From NCBI GenBank assembly GCA_044361315.1, contig JBIKJA010000005.1, forward strand, positions 124,001-188,000: 64,000 nucleotides of DNA, in the 5' to 3' direction. Origin of the DNA: Crocinitomix sp044361315 (GTDB lineage: Bacteria; Bacteroidota; Bacteroidia; Flavobacteriales_D; Crocinitomicaceae). This document shows positions 33,738 to 42,727 of this stretch, piece by piece (positions within the stretch are counted from its first letter, which is position 1; the number at the start of each line of letters is the position of its first letter). The notes beneath the pieces are model-generated. The model searched no databases, had not been told where the DNA came from, and was given only the letters and a program-made list of their open reading frames with translations. Position numbers and translations under genes: made by a program.

Positions 33738-33986
33738 ATGGAATTTACTTTAGGAAGCGATTATTTTATTTACGAACACACCAAATTAGGAATTTTGGTA
33801 GCAGTCAACGTAAACGATTTAAAAGAAATGAAGGCTTATTGGAAGCTTAATAAAGGTAAATCCGAATTGCCTGCCGATTTGATTAAAGGTTTTCCAATGA
33901 TACACGACGAAGAACAAGATTCATTGAAAATTGATTTTTCGGAAGAGAATACCTATGAAATTAGGACTTTAAATAAATTTGATTAA
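33738..33986 (+). CDS. Small hypothetical protein
   Basis: An 82-residue soluble, acidic protein (MEFTLGSDYFIYEHTKLGIL, later KIDFSEENTYEIRTLNKFD). A near-match -7 element (TATCTTTA) sits 7 bases before the ATG. I do not recognise the family. Confidence 0.5.
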   Translation: MEFTLGSDYFIYEHTKLGILVAVNVNDLKEMKAYWKLNKGKSELPADLIKGFPMIHDEEQDSLKIDFSEENTYEIRTLNKFD

Positions 33987-34009
33987 ATAATTGACTATTA
34001 AATATTTAA

Positions 34010-34783
34010 TTAATTAATTTGAATTAATAAATTTTGCCTAGGATATCCGAAAACCTCTTCCAATTTTGTATAAAAAGCTTCTTCATTTTCAATTGTTTCT
34101 AACTTAATTTGACCGCCATCCTTAGCTAAAAATTTCTCAGAAGTAAGTGTAAGACGACCAGTTGGAATTGGAAGGGTAATCAATCTCCGTTGGGTAAAAG
34201 GTGAATCGGGACTTGTTTGGTGATATAAACACATGTCCTTGAAGGCAACCAACGGATGCGGGGTAAGCTCGAAAATATATTCGTGTTTCTTTTTGGATTG
34301 GTCGAGCTTGCTGACCCGATAAACATCCTTTTCATGTTCCTCAATAATAAAAAAACCACGTTCGTCTTCCAACGGTTTATTTAGTTCAATTTTTAAGGGT
34401 TCAAATGAAAATTCACCATACCCAACATCCACTAAATAATTGATTTGATCTAAATGAACTAAAATCGTTGCATGATCCATTGGCAAACCATACCCATTTT
34501 CACGGGAATAAACACGCGCAGCAATTAGTTGGGCATCAAACCCGATTTCGGTTAACAATTCGCAAAAAAGTCCATTTAACTCAAAACAAAATCCTCCTCT
34601 TTTTTGAAAGACAATTTTTTCAATCAAAGCCTTTTTCGAAAGATCGATTGGTTTACCAATATGAATGTCTAAATTTTCGAAAGGCACGGCTAAAACGTGC
34701 GCTTTTTGAAGATTTTTCAACGTGTTTAAATTGGGTGTCACTTCTCCTTTGAAGTCAATTCGATCGAGATAAAAGTTTATCAT
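34010..34783 (-). CDS. nat: Arylamine N-acetyltransferase
   Basis: A 257-residue enzyme that moves the acetyl group of acetyl-CoA to arylamines, hydrazines or related acceptors. The cysteine-protease-like triad is complete: Cys66 in RGGFCFELNGLF, His104 in MDHATILV and Asp119 in LVDVGYG. The N-terminus YLDRIDFKGEVTPNLNTLKN and the motif VPFENLDIH are typical. Length is close to the bacterial norm (about 270). It is a single gene, convergent with the small gene at 33738. Confidence 0.93.
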   Translation of the reverse strand: MINFYLDRIDFKGEVTPNLNTLKNLQKAHVLAVPFENLDIHIGKPIDLSKKALIEKIVFQKRGGFCFELNGLFCELLTEIGFDAQLIAARVYSRENGYGLPMDHATILVHLDQINYLVDVGYGEFSFEPLKIELNKPLEDERGFFIIEEHEKDVYRVSKLDQSKKKHEYIFELTPHPLVAFKDMCLYHQTSPDSPFTQRRLITLPIPTGRLTLTSEKFLAKDGGQIKLETIENEEAFYTKLEEVFGYPRQNLLIQIN

Positions 34784-34950
34784 GCTCCCCTATTTTGTTA
34801 AAACAAGTTTGATTTAATCACTAGTTTAACGTTGAAAGATGGCATTTAGTTTGTTTTTTATTCAATTAAGTGAGCCAAACCGACAATCTTCTCAAACAAC
34901 TTAACGCCTAAATCACTACAACAAATTAATTATTAACTATTTAATATTGT

Positions 34951-35094
34951 TTAATTTTCTGGTTTTATTTGTAAATGATCAAGCACTTTTGTTAGAAATT
35001 CTCTTTTTTGCACGTAGCGAAATCCTGCCTTGGTGTATAATTTAGTGTGATTGATCTCATGCCTACCAATTTTTATTTTGGAATAAATTACCAT
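34951..35094 (-). pseudogene. C-terminal fragment of a GNAT acetyltransferase
   Basis: A 47-codon minus-strand frame reading INHTKLYTKAGFRYVQKREF, the usual end of a GNAT domain (N...A..LY.K.GF), then FLTKVLDHLQIKPEN and a stop. Upstream the sequence loses similarity to any GNAT core, so the first 100 or more residues are missing. I read it as a remnant and not a working enzyme. Confidence 0.5.
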
Positions 35095-35232
35095 TTTTAA
35101 AAAGAGAATTTTATTCACTTATTAAAAATCAGGATTAGGAGATTTAAAGATTTAATGTTTGAGATGGTTAAGTATAAATTCAAAGAATATAATCAGTTCT
35201 ATAAACAAATCTCATCCAACTAAAATCAGTTA

Positions 35233-36156
35233 TTACCCCTGCCCCATTGCTTTTTTCAAATATTGCCCAGAATTAATGGACAAGGCCACAAAAATTAGGA
35301 AAAAATACGTTCCAATTAATGTGCTTGAAGAAGTATCGACTCCTAAACGCATGTTGGAAAATGCAAAATATGCAAGAAAAATTGCCGCAGTAAATACATC
35401 GATCATACTCCACTTTCCGAGGTTTTTAATGACTTTATAGAGCTTATGCGAACTTTTTTTATGTGGAGAACTGAGGATGATAATAGAACTAATGAATTTA
35501 AAAATTGGGAAAATCAAGGTCATTACAACCACCAAAATGGCAACGACAAAATTCCCCCCTAAATACAGCAATTTTATCAATTCTAACACCGATTTATTTT
35601 GGTATAAATAATACACCCTACCTTCAAAAACCTGCTCATAATTGTAATGGAATTCACCCCAACCAAAACTTCCGGTTAAAGCATTTTCATCAAAATTAAC
35701 ATCTACAGGCACATTAAATGTGAGGTCTTTATTGTATGCCATCACTTCCAAAAAAGGTGATTGCACCGCCAAAAATAAATAGGCCATCGAACAAAATATC
35801 ATCAACATCCCATAAACTTGGTATTTGTGTTCCTTTTTACGATAAATCAAATTATTCAAAATTACATACGCTAAAATCCAAGCAGTTAAGATTAAAGAGA
35901 GAATAATCGCATTTTTGTAATATATTTTTGATTTAAGTTCCAAGTCTTGCCAAATTTTAACTTTGTTCTCACCTATTGTATTCCCTGGAATCCATTCCAA
36001 GGCATTCATTAAACGATTCTCAAAATTTAGCTCGCTCGCAATTTGCTCATTTGTTGCACGGTATTCTCTTAATTGATTGGTTATAAGGATAGATAACATT
36101 ATTACCCCCGCAAAAACGACCACAGTTGATATTAGTAGTGCACCAAATTTTTTCAT
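35233..36156 (-). CDS. PqiA-like (paraquat-inducible protein A) membrane protein
   Basis: A 307-residue inner-membrane protein with about five transmembrane helices (residues 6-26, 83-105, 117-135, 203-232, 250-272 and a last one near 280-295). The signature KVIKNLGKWSMIDVFTAAIFLAYF is the PqiA/YebS family motif. In enterobacteria PqiA works with MCE proteins in lipid transport across the envelope. No MCE gene is nearby. The gene overlaps the upstream lipoprotein gene by 4 bp, so the two are coupled. Confidence 0.75.
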   Translation of the reverse strand: MKKFGALLISTVVVFAGVIMLSILITNQLREYRATNEQIASELNFENRLMNALEWIPGNTIGENKVKIWQDLELKSKIYYKNAIILSLILTAWILAYVILNNLIYRKKEHKYQVYGMLMIFCSMAYLFLAVQSPFLEVMAYNKDLTFNVPVDVNFDENALTGSFGWGEFHYNYEQVFEGRVYYLYQNKSVLELIKLLYLGGNFVVAILVVVMTLIFPIFKFISSIIILSSPHKKSSHKLYKVIKNLGKWSMIDVFTAAIFLAYFAFSNMRLGVDTSSSTLIGTYFFLIFVALSINSGQYLKKAMGQG

Positions 36157-36716
36157 AGATCTTGCATTTGAAAATTATTTTCTTGGGCAAATTTCTCCTG
36201 TACAATTCTAATTTCTTCAAAATAAGCCATTTCTTTTTTCGCGAATTCAGTGTCATACTGCACCAATCGATCACGTTCGGCTGGAGTTAACGCATTATGA
36301 GATTGAATCAACAAAGGCACAATTTCTTCAAAACCACCGCTCATCTCAGCTTTGTAAAAATTCAATAGATTTTCTATCGCTGTTTTAAATGATTCGCCTC
36401 CAGCTGGGGGTGTAATTTTTTCCAGATCGTTTAAATTTAATTCAAGTTCAAATTTAACATTTTCTAAACTATTCCGAATCAAATTGGTATCCGCCACAAA
36501 AAGTCGATTGATTTTCTCGAAAATTCCTTGTTGTATCAAAGAAAGTCGGTTGTTATAGTCCACCGCGTTCAATTTTTCTTCGTTGAGCGAATATTCCATA
36601 ATACCTGTAGAATCAATACCGGAATTTTCACCATTTTCATCCAATCTTTCAGTCGAATTATTACAAGCAGCTAAAAATCCGACACACAGTAAAAGGCAAA
36701 AGAAATTCTTCATCAC
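36153..36716 (-). CDS. Lipoprotein of unknown function
   Basis: A 187-residue protein with a lipoprotein signal ending at Cys18 (FLAACNN). The rest is helical and strongly charged, with two long amphipathic segments (LSLIQQGIFEKINRLF, then LIQSHNALTPAERDRLVQYDTEFAKKEMAYFEEI). It overlaps the PqiA-like gene by 4 bp and starts 1 bp after the T9SS gene stop, giving a three-gene minus-strand operon. It may be an envelope partner of the PqiA-like protein (inference from context). Confidence 0.7.
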   Translation of the reverse strand: MMKNFFCLLLCVGFLAACNNSTERLDENGENSGIDSTGIMEYSLNEEKLNAVDYNNRLSLIQQGIFEKINRLFVADTNLIRNSLENVKFELELNLNDLEKITPPAGGESFKTAIENLLNFYKAEMSGGFEEIVPLLIQSHNALTPAERDRLVQYDTEFAKKEMAYFEEIRIVQEKFAQENNFQMQDL

Positions 36717-36717
36717 A

Positions 36718-39081
36718 TTAAAGTTTTAGTTGGGTTTTGGTTGAAATAACATTTCCTTCTAAATCAAGTAAAGTAAAAAAATAAGTCCCTGGAGCTAATT
36801 CTGGCAGAGAAATCACTTGATGATTTGATTGTATTGAATGTGTGGCTATAAGCCGTCCATACGGATCATAAATGTGCGCCCATCCTCCATCTAATCCAAT
36901 TATTTTAACTAAATTATCAAATGGATTCGGATAAATTACAATCTCTTCTTTTAAATCATTATTTTCAATAGAAACTAAAGATTCGTTGCTAATTGAAAAA
37001 TTGTCAATTGCACCTTCGGTGACATTTTCCGTTTCAACAAAATCACTTAAGACCACTAAAACTTGCATATTAGCTGTAATTGTAATCAACGGATTCAAGG
37101 CGATCGAACGCTCGTGCCATTGGCTCATAGGTAAACCACCATTGTAAAAAGCATCCACCAACACCACGTCACCCAAACCATTTAAAATAAAAACTTCCAT
37201 CGTGTCGTCAGGAACAGCGCCATGTTGACAAAAAAACCAAGCATTATAATTTAAATGAGGATCGGTGTAATCGCTTAAATCAAACACTGGTGAAATTAAT
37301 TGAACACTGCCTGCATTCACTTCTTCGGTATTAGATGTGGTAGTACCATTTCCAGTCATATAAGCATATTCCCCACAATCAAATCCAATATCCACAGACG
37401 GATTTTCTAGGATTCCATCACCGCCAGCCGTACCCACCGGAATCTCACGTTCCCAAAACCCACGTTCAGCAGAACCACCAGCAATCCACCCAAAATCGAG
37501 GGTAAAATCATCCATGTATCCTTTGTCCAAATAAACAGTAAATTCTGTTAATTCATCCGTTATCATCGTGTCTACAAAACAAACCGTTTTATAACCCCAT
37601 TTACCAGCAAAAAATTGATAATTATCTTGATAATACAAAGGAATTTCCGCTTCTCCAAGGGCTGATGTTATGCCGTTATGATCGATATAAGTATGTTGTA
37701 AAAACACTTCCGCTCCTTCAATTGGTTCAAGGGTTTCTGCATCCAATACATTAACTGTTAAGGTAAATTCAGGGATTTTTTCAAGGATGACATCTTTCTC
37801 CACAATCACCCCGTTTTCAAATTCAATGGGCCAAGTTTGTGGAAAATACAATACTTTAAAATAGGTCACGTCTTCCGTTCCTTCCGATTCAATTCCAGTG
37901 GCATAGTCTCCAATTACATTCGAAACATCATTAATTGGCGTACCATCAATTGTAACGGTAACATTATTCAAGGCCATCCCCGTTCCAAATTCGGTGATAT
38001 TTCCCTCCAAATAACTTCCTTGATGTTCAGAAGGATCCAATACAAACAATCCTTCTTGCATGTCCGATCCAACTACCATACCTGAAGGAAAAAGGTGATA
38101 AAGACCCCAACAACCATCGGTGGTAGCACTTTCCAAAGGAGATGTATCAAAACTACACACTTCCACTAAATTGTTTGGATGGGTAATATCATGAATCACC
38201 ACGCCATCGGTGTAATAAGAAGTATATAAGTAGTTTCCTCGTACGTGAGAATTATGTGGTAAAATATTCGTGCCAGGCGAAGACTGAATCTTATCTAAAA
38301 ATATAATGTTTGTTGGGTCAGAAACATCATAAGAAGCTACAGAAGCTCCAGGCACTTCGTCTGTCGTAAACAAATAATTTCCATCTTCAGATGTCCATGA
38401 ATTATGTGTAAAGTAGGATGGTGTGATCGCGGTACCCAACAAAACTGGGCTGGTTTTATCCGTTAAATCAACAATACTGAAAAATCCTTCGTAAATATGC
38501 GCAAAATAGCCAGTATCGTTAACCACATAACCGTCATGAACATACCATTCGTCAAAAACCCCTACTTCAATTGGGTTGAATGGGTCAGTTGCAATGTCCA
38601 AAATTATGACCCCTTTATTTCCCCTATTTGCTCCAAATATGTACAAATATCCGTCTTGTTGAAACAAAGTATGCGCCGATTGCCATTCAAAACCTTCTGG
38701 ACCGGTATAAAGCGTGACTGGAAAATCAGTATCACTAGGTAAACCAGCCATGTCAATAATCATCAATCCCTGAAGGGCTTCTGTCGTAATATAAGCAATG
38801 TCTTGATAAGTACTTAAATCACGCCAAATGGAGTTCATGCCTGGTACCCAACTCACTTCCGTCGGTGTGGTTGGGTCGGTAATATCTACAATCGAAACTC
38901 CGTCCCGTGCGCCCACCAAAGCATATTCGTTGCCAAACTCGTCCACATATCCCCAAATATCATTCAATTCTGAACTGTGCATTTCGGGAAGATCCAAATA
39001 ACCTAATTGAATCATATTTAACTGATTATAACCAGTTATTGAAATAAACACACTCAGTAAAAATACACTAATCTTTTTCAT
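36718..39081 (-). CDS. Choice-of-anchor-B family T9SS protein
   Basis: A 787-residue secreted protein from the ATG at 39081. The frame is open 39 bp further up, but the signal peptide starts here: MKKISVFLLSVFISITGYNQ. Residues about 20-370 form a beta-propeller with repeated blades of the form VSIVDITDPTTPTEV or IVDLTDKTSPVLLGT, the hallmark of the choice-of-anchor-B family. Carboxypeptidase-regulatory-like segments follow (about 370-520), then a jelly-roll-like part. The last 75 or so residues are a type A T9SS sorting domain (IVIYPNPFDNLVKI, then APGTYFFTLLD). The gene leads an operon with a lipoprotein and a PqiA-like protein. Confidence 0.88.
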   Translation of the reverse strand: MKKISVFLLSVFISITGYNQLNMIQLGYLDLPEMHSSELNDIWGYVDEFGNEYALVGARDGVSIVDITDPTTPTEVSWVPGMNSIWRDLSTYQDIAYITTEALQGLMIIDMAGLPSDTDFPVTLYTGPEGFEWQSAHTLFQQDGYLYIFGANRGNKGVIILDIATDPFNPIEVGVFDEWYVHDGYVVNDTGYFAHIYEGFFSIVDLTDKTSPVLLGTAITPSYFTHNSWTSEDGNYLFTTDEVPGASVASYDVSDPTNIIFLDKIQSSPGTNILPHNSHVRGNYLYTSYYTDGVVIHDITHPNNLVEVCSFDTSPLESATTDGCWGLYHLFPSGMVVGSDMQEGLFVLDPSEHQGSYLEGNITEFGTGMALNNVTVTIDGTPINDVSNVIGDYATGIESEGTEDVTYFKVLYFPQTWPIEFENGVIVEKDVILEKIPEFTLTVNVLDAETLEPIEGAEVFLQHTYIDHNGITSALGEAEIPLYYQDNYQFFAGKWGYKTVCFVDTMITDELTEFTVYLDKGYMDDFTLDFGWIAGGSAERGFWEREIPVGTAGGDGILENPSVDIGFDCGEYAYMTGNGTTTSNTEEVNAGSVQLISPVFDLSDYTDPHLNYNAWFFCQHGAVPDDTMEVFILNGLGDVVLVDAFYNGGLPMSQWHERSIALNPLITITANMQVLVVLSDFVETENVTEGAIDNFSISNESLVSIENNDLKEEIVIYPNPFDNLVKIIGLDGGWAHIYDPYGRLIATHSIQSNHQVISLPELAPGTYFFTLLDLEGNVISTKTQLKL

Positions 39082-39177
39082 TTTTTCATCTATTAAATCA
39101 TCAGATTTTCCAAACTGCACACTTCCAAAGTTAATAACGTTTCACAAGTAAAAACGTTGGTCATCAAGTCAAAACGA

Positions 39178-39780
39178 TCACTTTTTACCTGCTTTAATTG
39201 ATTCCCACGTTTTAAACATCGCTGCTTGGGTTGGACGATTGGGTTCAATTGCCCGCAAGGGTTCCACCTCTTTTAGCGACAATTTACATTCCGCCGGCAA
39301 CGTTTGGTATAAAGCAGTCCCCATTGTTTTCCATTCCATCATTTCATCCGTCACTTCTTTAATAATTTTTCCTGGATTACCTACCACCAAACTCCTTCTT
39401 GGTACCACCATTTTGGCGGGAACAAAACACAAAGCCCCGACAATACATTCATCGCCAATCTCAACCTCGTCCATCACCACGGCATTCATCCCAATCATCG
39501 AATTTAGACCAATCGTTGCCCCATGAATAATGGCACCATGTCCAATATGCGCACCAGCTTTCAACAAAACTTGTGTTCCTGGAAACATGTGTAGCGTACA
39601 ATTTTCTTGGACATTACAACCATCTTCGATAATAATTTGCCCCCAATCACCACGCAATGCTGCACCCGGTCCAACATACACATTTTTGCCAATCACCACA
39701 TTTCCAGTAACCGTTGCCAATGGATGAACAAACGCCGATTCATCAACCACCGGAATAAATCCATTAAATTCAAAAATCAT
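39178..39780 (-). CDS. Left-handed beta-helix protein, gamma-carbonic-anhydrase/PaaY type
   Basis: A 200-residue protein from the ATG at 39780 (MIFEFNGFIPVVDESAFVHP), preferred over an upstream in-frame start that would add 17 poorly conserved residues. Hexapeptide repeats run from about 15 to 145 (ATVTGNVVIGKNVYVGPGAA, then GAIIHGATIGLNSMIGMNAVVMD). Metal-ligand His residues occur in CTLHMFPG and AHIGHGAIIHG. A helical C-terminal tail follows. The closest match by memory is the PaaY/CaiE branch of the gamma-carbonic-anhydrase family, which includes thioesterases and trimeric zinc proteins. Exact activity is open. Confidence 0.85.
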   Translation of the reverse strand: MIFEFNGFIPVVDESAFVHPLATVTGNVVIGKNVYVGPGAALRGDWGQIIIEDGCNVQENCTLHMFPGTQVLLKAGAHIGHGAIIHGATIGLNSMIGMNAVVMDEVEIGDECIVGALCFVPAKMVVPRRSLVVGNPGKIIKEVTDEMMEWKTMGTALYQTLPAECKLSLKEVEPLRAIEPNRPTQAAMFKTWESIKAGKK

Positions 39781-39963
39781 CAACCCTTTTTTTGTAAAGA
39801 TAAAAAATTGAATCGGAATATACCGAACCAATCAGAGAATTGTATCGCCTATTATCAGATTCTTAACAATTAAAAATATCCAATTAATTTATATATCTGA
39901 AGTATTACTGCCAAAACGTCCACCCCCATGCCTAATGGCGCTGAACAATAAATAATAAAATAT

Positions 39964-40054
39964 CACTAGTGTCCGATAAAAATAGTAATTATTCAGATTC
40001 CGTAGTTTAACCATTGATTTTATTGAAATTCTTGACCACTAGTGTCCGATAAAA
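39964..40054 (+). repeat. Two direct copies of a possible insertion-sequence end
   Basis: CACTAGTGTCCGATAAAA occurs at 39964-39981 and again at 40037-40054, 73 bp apart in the same direction. The string resembles terminal repeats of IS elements in Bacteroidota (TAGTGTC-type ends), but no transposase frame is present. I read it as a footprint of past insertion, at low certainty. Confidence 0.4.
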
Positions 40055-40270
40055 CTTTATAGAAAAGGAAAAACAATTTGAATTTTGTAAGCAATGTTCA
40101 CAGGGAAAAATGAATTTAAAAATTGGATTATTATTTCGGTTTTTCTAAAAAAATCGTTCATTACCCGCTCAAATTCATACAATTAATATAAAAAAAGCCT
40201 TAAAAGATGAAATTTATTTAGGATTTCTTTTCATACAACCGACTCACTTTTTCAGTTATTCATTTCAACG

Positions 40271-40376
40271 GTTTGGCCACCACCCCCAACCTTTGGGGGT
40301 CGCGCTATTCACTATAGTCCCCAACATCCCGACTAAAAAGTCCGGATATTGGGGAGCTGCCGTTGCTATCGCTGGT
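40271..40376 (-). repeat. Dispersed structured intergenic repeat, copy C (diverged)
   Basis: On the minus strand it carries AACGGCAGC, a long stem (CCCCAATATCCGG...CGGGATGTTGGGG, imperfect), the middle box AGTGAATAGCGCG, a second stem (ACCCCCAA...TTGGGGGT) and end GGCCAAACC. The first box has become CGATAGC instead of GGGATnnnAGC. It belongs with copies A, B and D by order and shared boxes. Confidence 0.5.
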
Positions 40377-40401
40377 GGAGAACATCATGCCTGAATAAAA
40401 C

Positions 40402-40437
40402 AAAAAAGCTGACCTCCCAAAAATGGGAAGCCAGCTT
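40402..40437 (-). terminator. Terminator of the glycine-rich T9SS gene
   Basis: On the minus strand AAGCTGGCTTCCCA pairs imperfectly with TGGGAGGTCAGCTT around a short T-rich loop and runs into TTTTTTG. It is 22 bp after the stop codon of the gene at 40459-42333. Confidence 0.8.
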
Positions 40438-40458
40438 ATAAAAATTAGTTTTTACTAA

Positions 40459-42333
40459 TTAATTTTTAATCAATTTCACAGTAGAAGTTTTGCCGTCAGC
40501 TGTGATGGTTACAAAGTAAACACCTTTAGAAAGTTGCTCTAAATCAAGTTCTTTTTTATTTACGCTTGATCCTTTCAAAATCAACTCGCCAGTTACCGCA
40601 GATAATTTATAGGTAAAAGCGCCTTCAAATTGAATATTCACTAAATCATTAGTAGGATTTGGATAAACATTGACCAATAAATCGCTCGATTCATCGATTC
40701 CTAATTGGCTATTTAAAGTAATCGATTCATTCATAAAACATCCTGCTTCACACTCAACCATAACCACGTATGTTCCACCAGTTAAACCTGTTAAATCCTC
40801 TGTATCATCAAAATCTCCTGTTCCGTCGTTGTCCCAATCAAAACTATACGGTGGAATACCACCAGTAACTGTGATGTCAATTTCTCCATCACTTCCAACA
40901 TCTTCAATCACAGTTGTATAAGTAATTTCAATCGGAGCCGCAATGGTGATATCAATACTATCCGTTCCAGTACAAGTTGAAAATGATGAAGTTCCGACAA
41001 CAACATAGGTAACAACGCCAGTTAAATCTGGTGTAAATTCAACGTTATTTGTCACACCCATATCCCAAATATAAGTAGTACCACCTGCGCCAAATAGCGT
41101 AAGTGGTTCCCCAGAGCAAATTACCGTTTCAGATGCATTTGCAACAATCGTTGGTGTAAATAGCACAGTTAAATCAACATCAGCGGTATTAGAGCATCCA
41201 CTACCATTTGTACCAGTCACAGTGTAAGTATCTGTTCCAATTGCCGCCGGTTCAAATGGTACGCCATTAACAACACCCATATCCCACGTGTAAGAGGTTG
41301 CTCCACTCCCAGTAAAAACAACGGCCTCTCCTAAACAAATTTCCGTATCGGTTACATTTGCCACAACCGTTGGAATTGCGAAAACTCCAATTGTAATAGT
41401 AACTGGGCAATCACTAGGGTCAGAACTTGAAGCGGTGTACTCGTAAATTCCAACTGTAGCTGGGGTAAACGGCACGCCATTTACAACCCCGCCTGTCCAT
41501 GTGACAAAACCATCTCCATCCGCTGTTGCTGTAAAAGATTCACCCAAGCAAATTGTTGCATCAGAAACTATTAAGGACATCGCAGAACAAAGTTCAGTGA
41601 TCACAATTTGCCCTAAACCTGCATTATTTGCCGCCACATTCACTTGACTCGTTCCAGCGTTATACGAACCTCCCGCACCGCCGCCTCCAGTTCCCCAACC
41701 TGAATCCATATCTACACCTCCACCGCCAGAATATCCGCCTCCGCCTCCGCCAGCGTAAGTAGTACCATAACTTGCTCTACATTTAATTAATCCTCCAGGC
41801 GACCCAAGTCCTGCAGAACCAGCAGAAAGCCATCCGCCTCCACCACCAGTTCCCCAAGCACCAATTCCTGCTCCACCGCCATTTCCATCAACACCTGGCG
41901 CACCATTTATATAACCTGGGTGACTTATCGAAGCTGTTCCATTCGTGGTAATTGGCGCTCCTGCTCCAACTTGGCTATATGCTCCACCGCCTCCACCTCC
42001 AGCAACAATCAATAAAGTACCAGTTGTGGTGTTTTCAACAAACGTTCCGTCGCCTCCAGCTTGAAAACCCGCAGCATTTCCTCCTACATAATAAGTTAAA
42101 ACATCGCCAGGTGAAACAGTAAACACGCCCGACATTGTTGCACCATTGCCTCCCAAAGCTGGCGAGCCATCTTGCCCTTTCGAACCCTTGGCTTCAATTT
42201 CAATAGATGTTATACCAATCGGCACCACATAGGTTCCAATCGAACCAGTATAAGTGAAAGTAACCTGACCCTGCACTTTCAATGAGCAAAACAAGGCAAA
42301 TACTCCCAATCCTTTTAAGTAATTTTTTATCAT
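40459..42333 (-). CDS. Large glycine-rich T9SS-sorted surface protein
   Basis: A 624-residue secreted protein with a signal peptide (1 to about 22, SLKVQGQ). Residues about 23-245 are a glycine-rich domain with runs such as VAGGGGGGAYSQVG and YAGGGGGGYSGGGG. From about 250 to 460 there are three similar repeats of about 70 residues built on the motif (C)LGE...TW.(G/D)(M/G)GVVNGVPF.P..(I/V)G.Y.Y, each with a Cys pair, like the Ig/PKD-like repeats of Bacteroidota surface proteins. A SprB-like segment (GGIPPYSFDWDNDGTG) precedes the type A T9SS sorting domain (about 550-624). Probably an adhesin or structural surface protein. Confidence 0.87.
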   Translation of the reverse strand: MIKNYLKGLGVFALFCSLKVQGQVTFTYTGSIGTYVVPIGITSIEIEAKGSKGQDGSPALGGNGATMSGVFTVSPGDVLTYYVGGNAAGFQAGGDGTFVENTTTGTLLIVAGGGGGGAYSQVGAGAPITTNGTASISHPGYINGAPGVDGNGGGAGIGAWGTGGGGGWLSAGSAGLGSPGGLIKCRASYGTTYAGGGGGGYSGGGGVDMDSGWGTGGGGAGGSYNAGTSQVNVAANNAGLGQIVITELCSAMSLIVSDATICLGESFTATADGDGFVTWTGGVVNGVPFTPATVGIYEYTASSSDPSDCPVTITIGVFAIPTVVANVTDTEICLGEAVVFTGSGATSYTWDMGVVNGVPFEPAAIGTDTYTVTGTNGSGCSNTADVDLTVLFTPTIVANASETVICSGEPLTLFGAGGTTYIWDMGVTNNVEFTPDLTGVVTYVVVGTSSFSTCTGTDSIDITIAAPIEITYTTVIEDVGSDGEIDITVTGGIPPYSFDWDNDGTGDFDDTEDLTGLTGGTYVVMVECEAGCFMNESITLNSQLGIDESSDLLVNVYPNPTNDLVNIQFEGAFTYKLSAVTGELILKGSSVNKKELDLEQLSKGVYFVTITADGKTSTVKLIKN

Positions 42334-42727
42334 AGCTTGTGTTTTTTATTACGGTTATTAAACGGCAGATTTATTATATAAGGGTAAATATACCTATTTT
42401 ACATCGGAACATTAATAAAACCTTGATAATAGTTAAAATTATTACAGAAAGATTTCTTTATTCGAATTCATTGAGTAGAAACCAAAAAAGAATCCCTTGT
42501 GCTATTGTAAATCAAAGGAATAAAAAAACATAGAACTTACCAATTGATTGTTTTGGTGCCTTTACTGTTTCTCAAAGTAATTCGCAAATGATTTTTTTTG
42601 ATTCTTATTAACCATCTACTCAACTTGTATTATATTCGCCAAAAGAATTATTAAAATATTGTTGCCAAGATTAGCTTACAAGATGTCTGAAATTAACTTC
42701 AACTCAACGTGTTCAACTTATTGCTAA
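42334..42727. other. AT-rich gap between divergent genes
   Basis: 394 bases between the divergent glycine-rich protein and glycosyltransferase genes. It must hold both promoters, but I see no exact TAnnTTTG that I would place with confidence and no gene. Confidence 0.4.
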
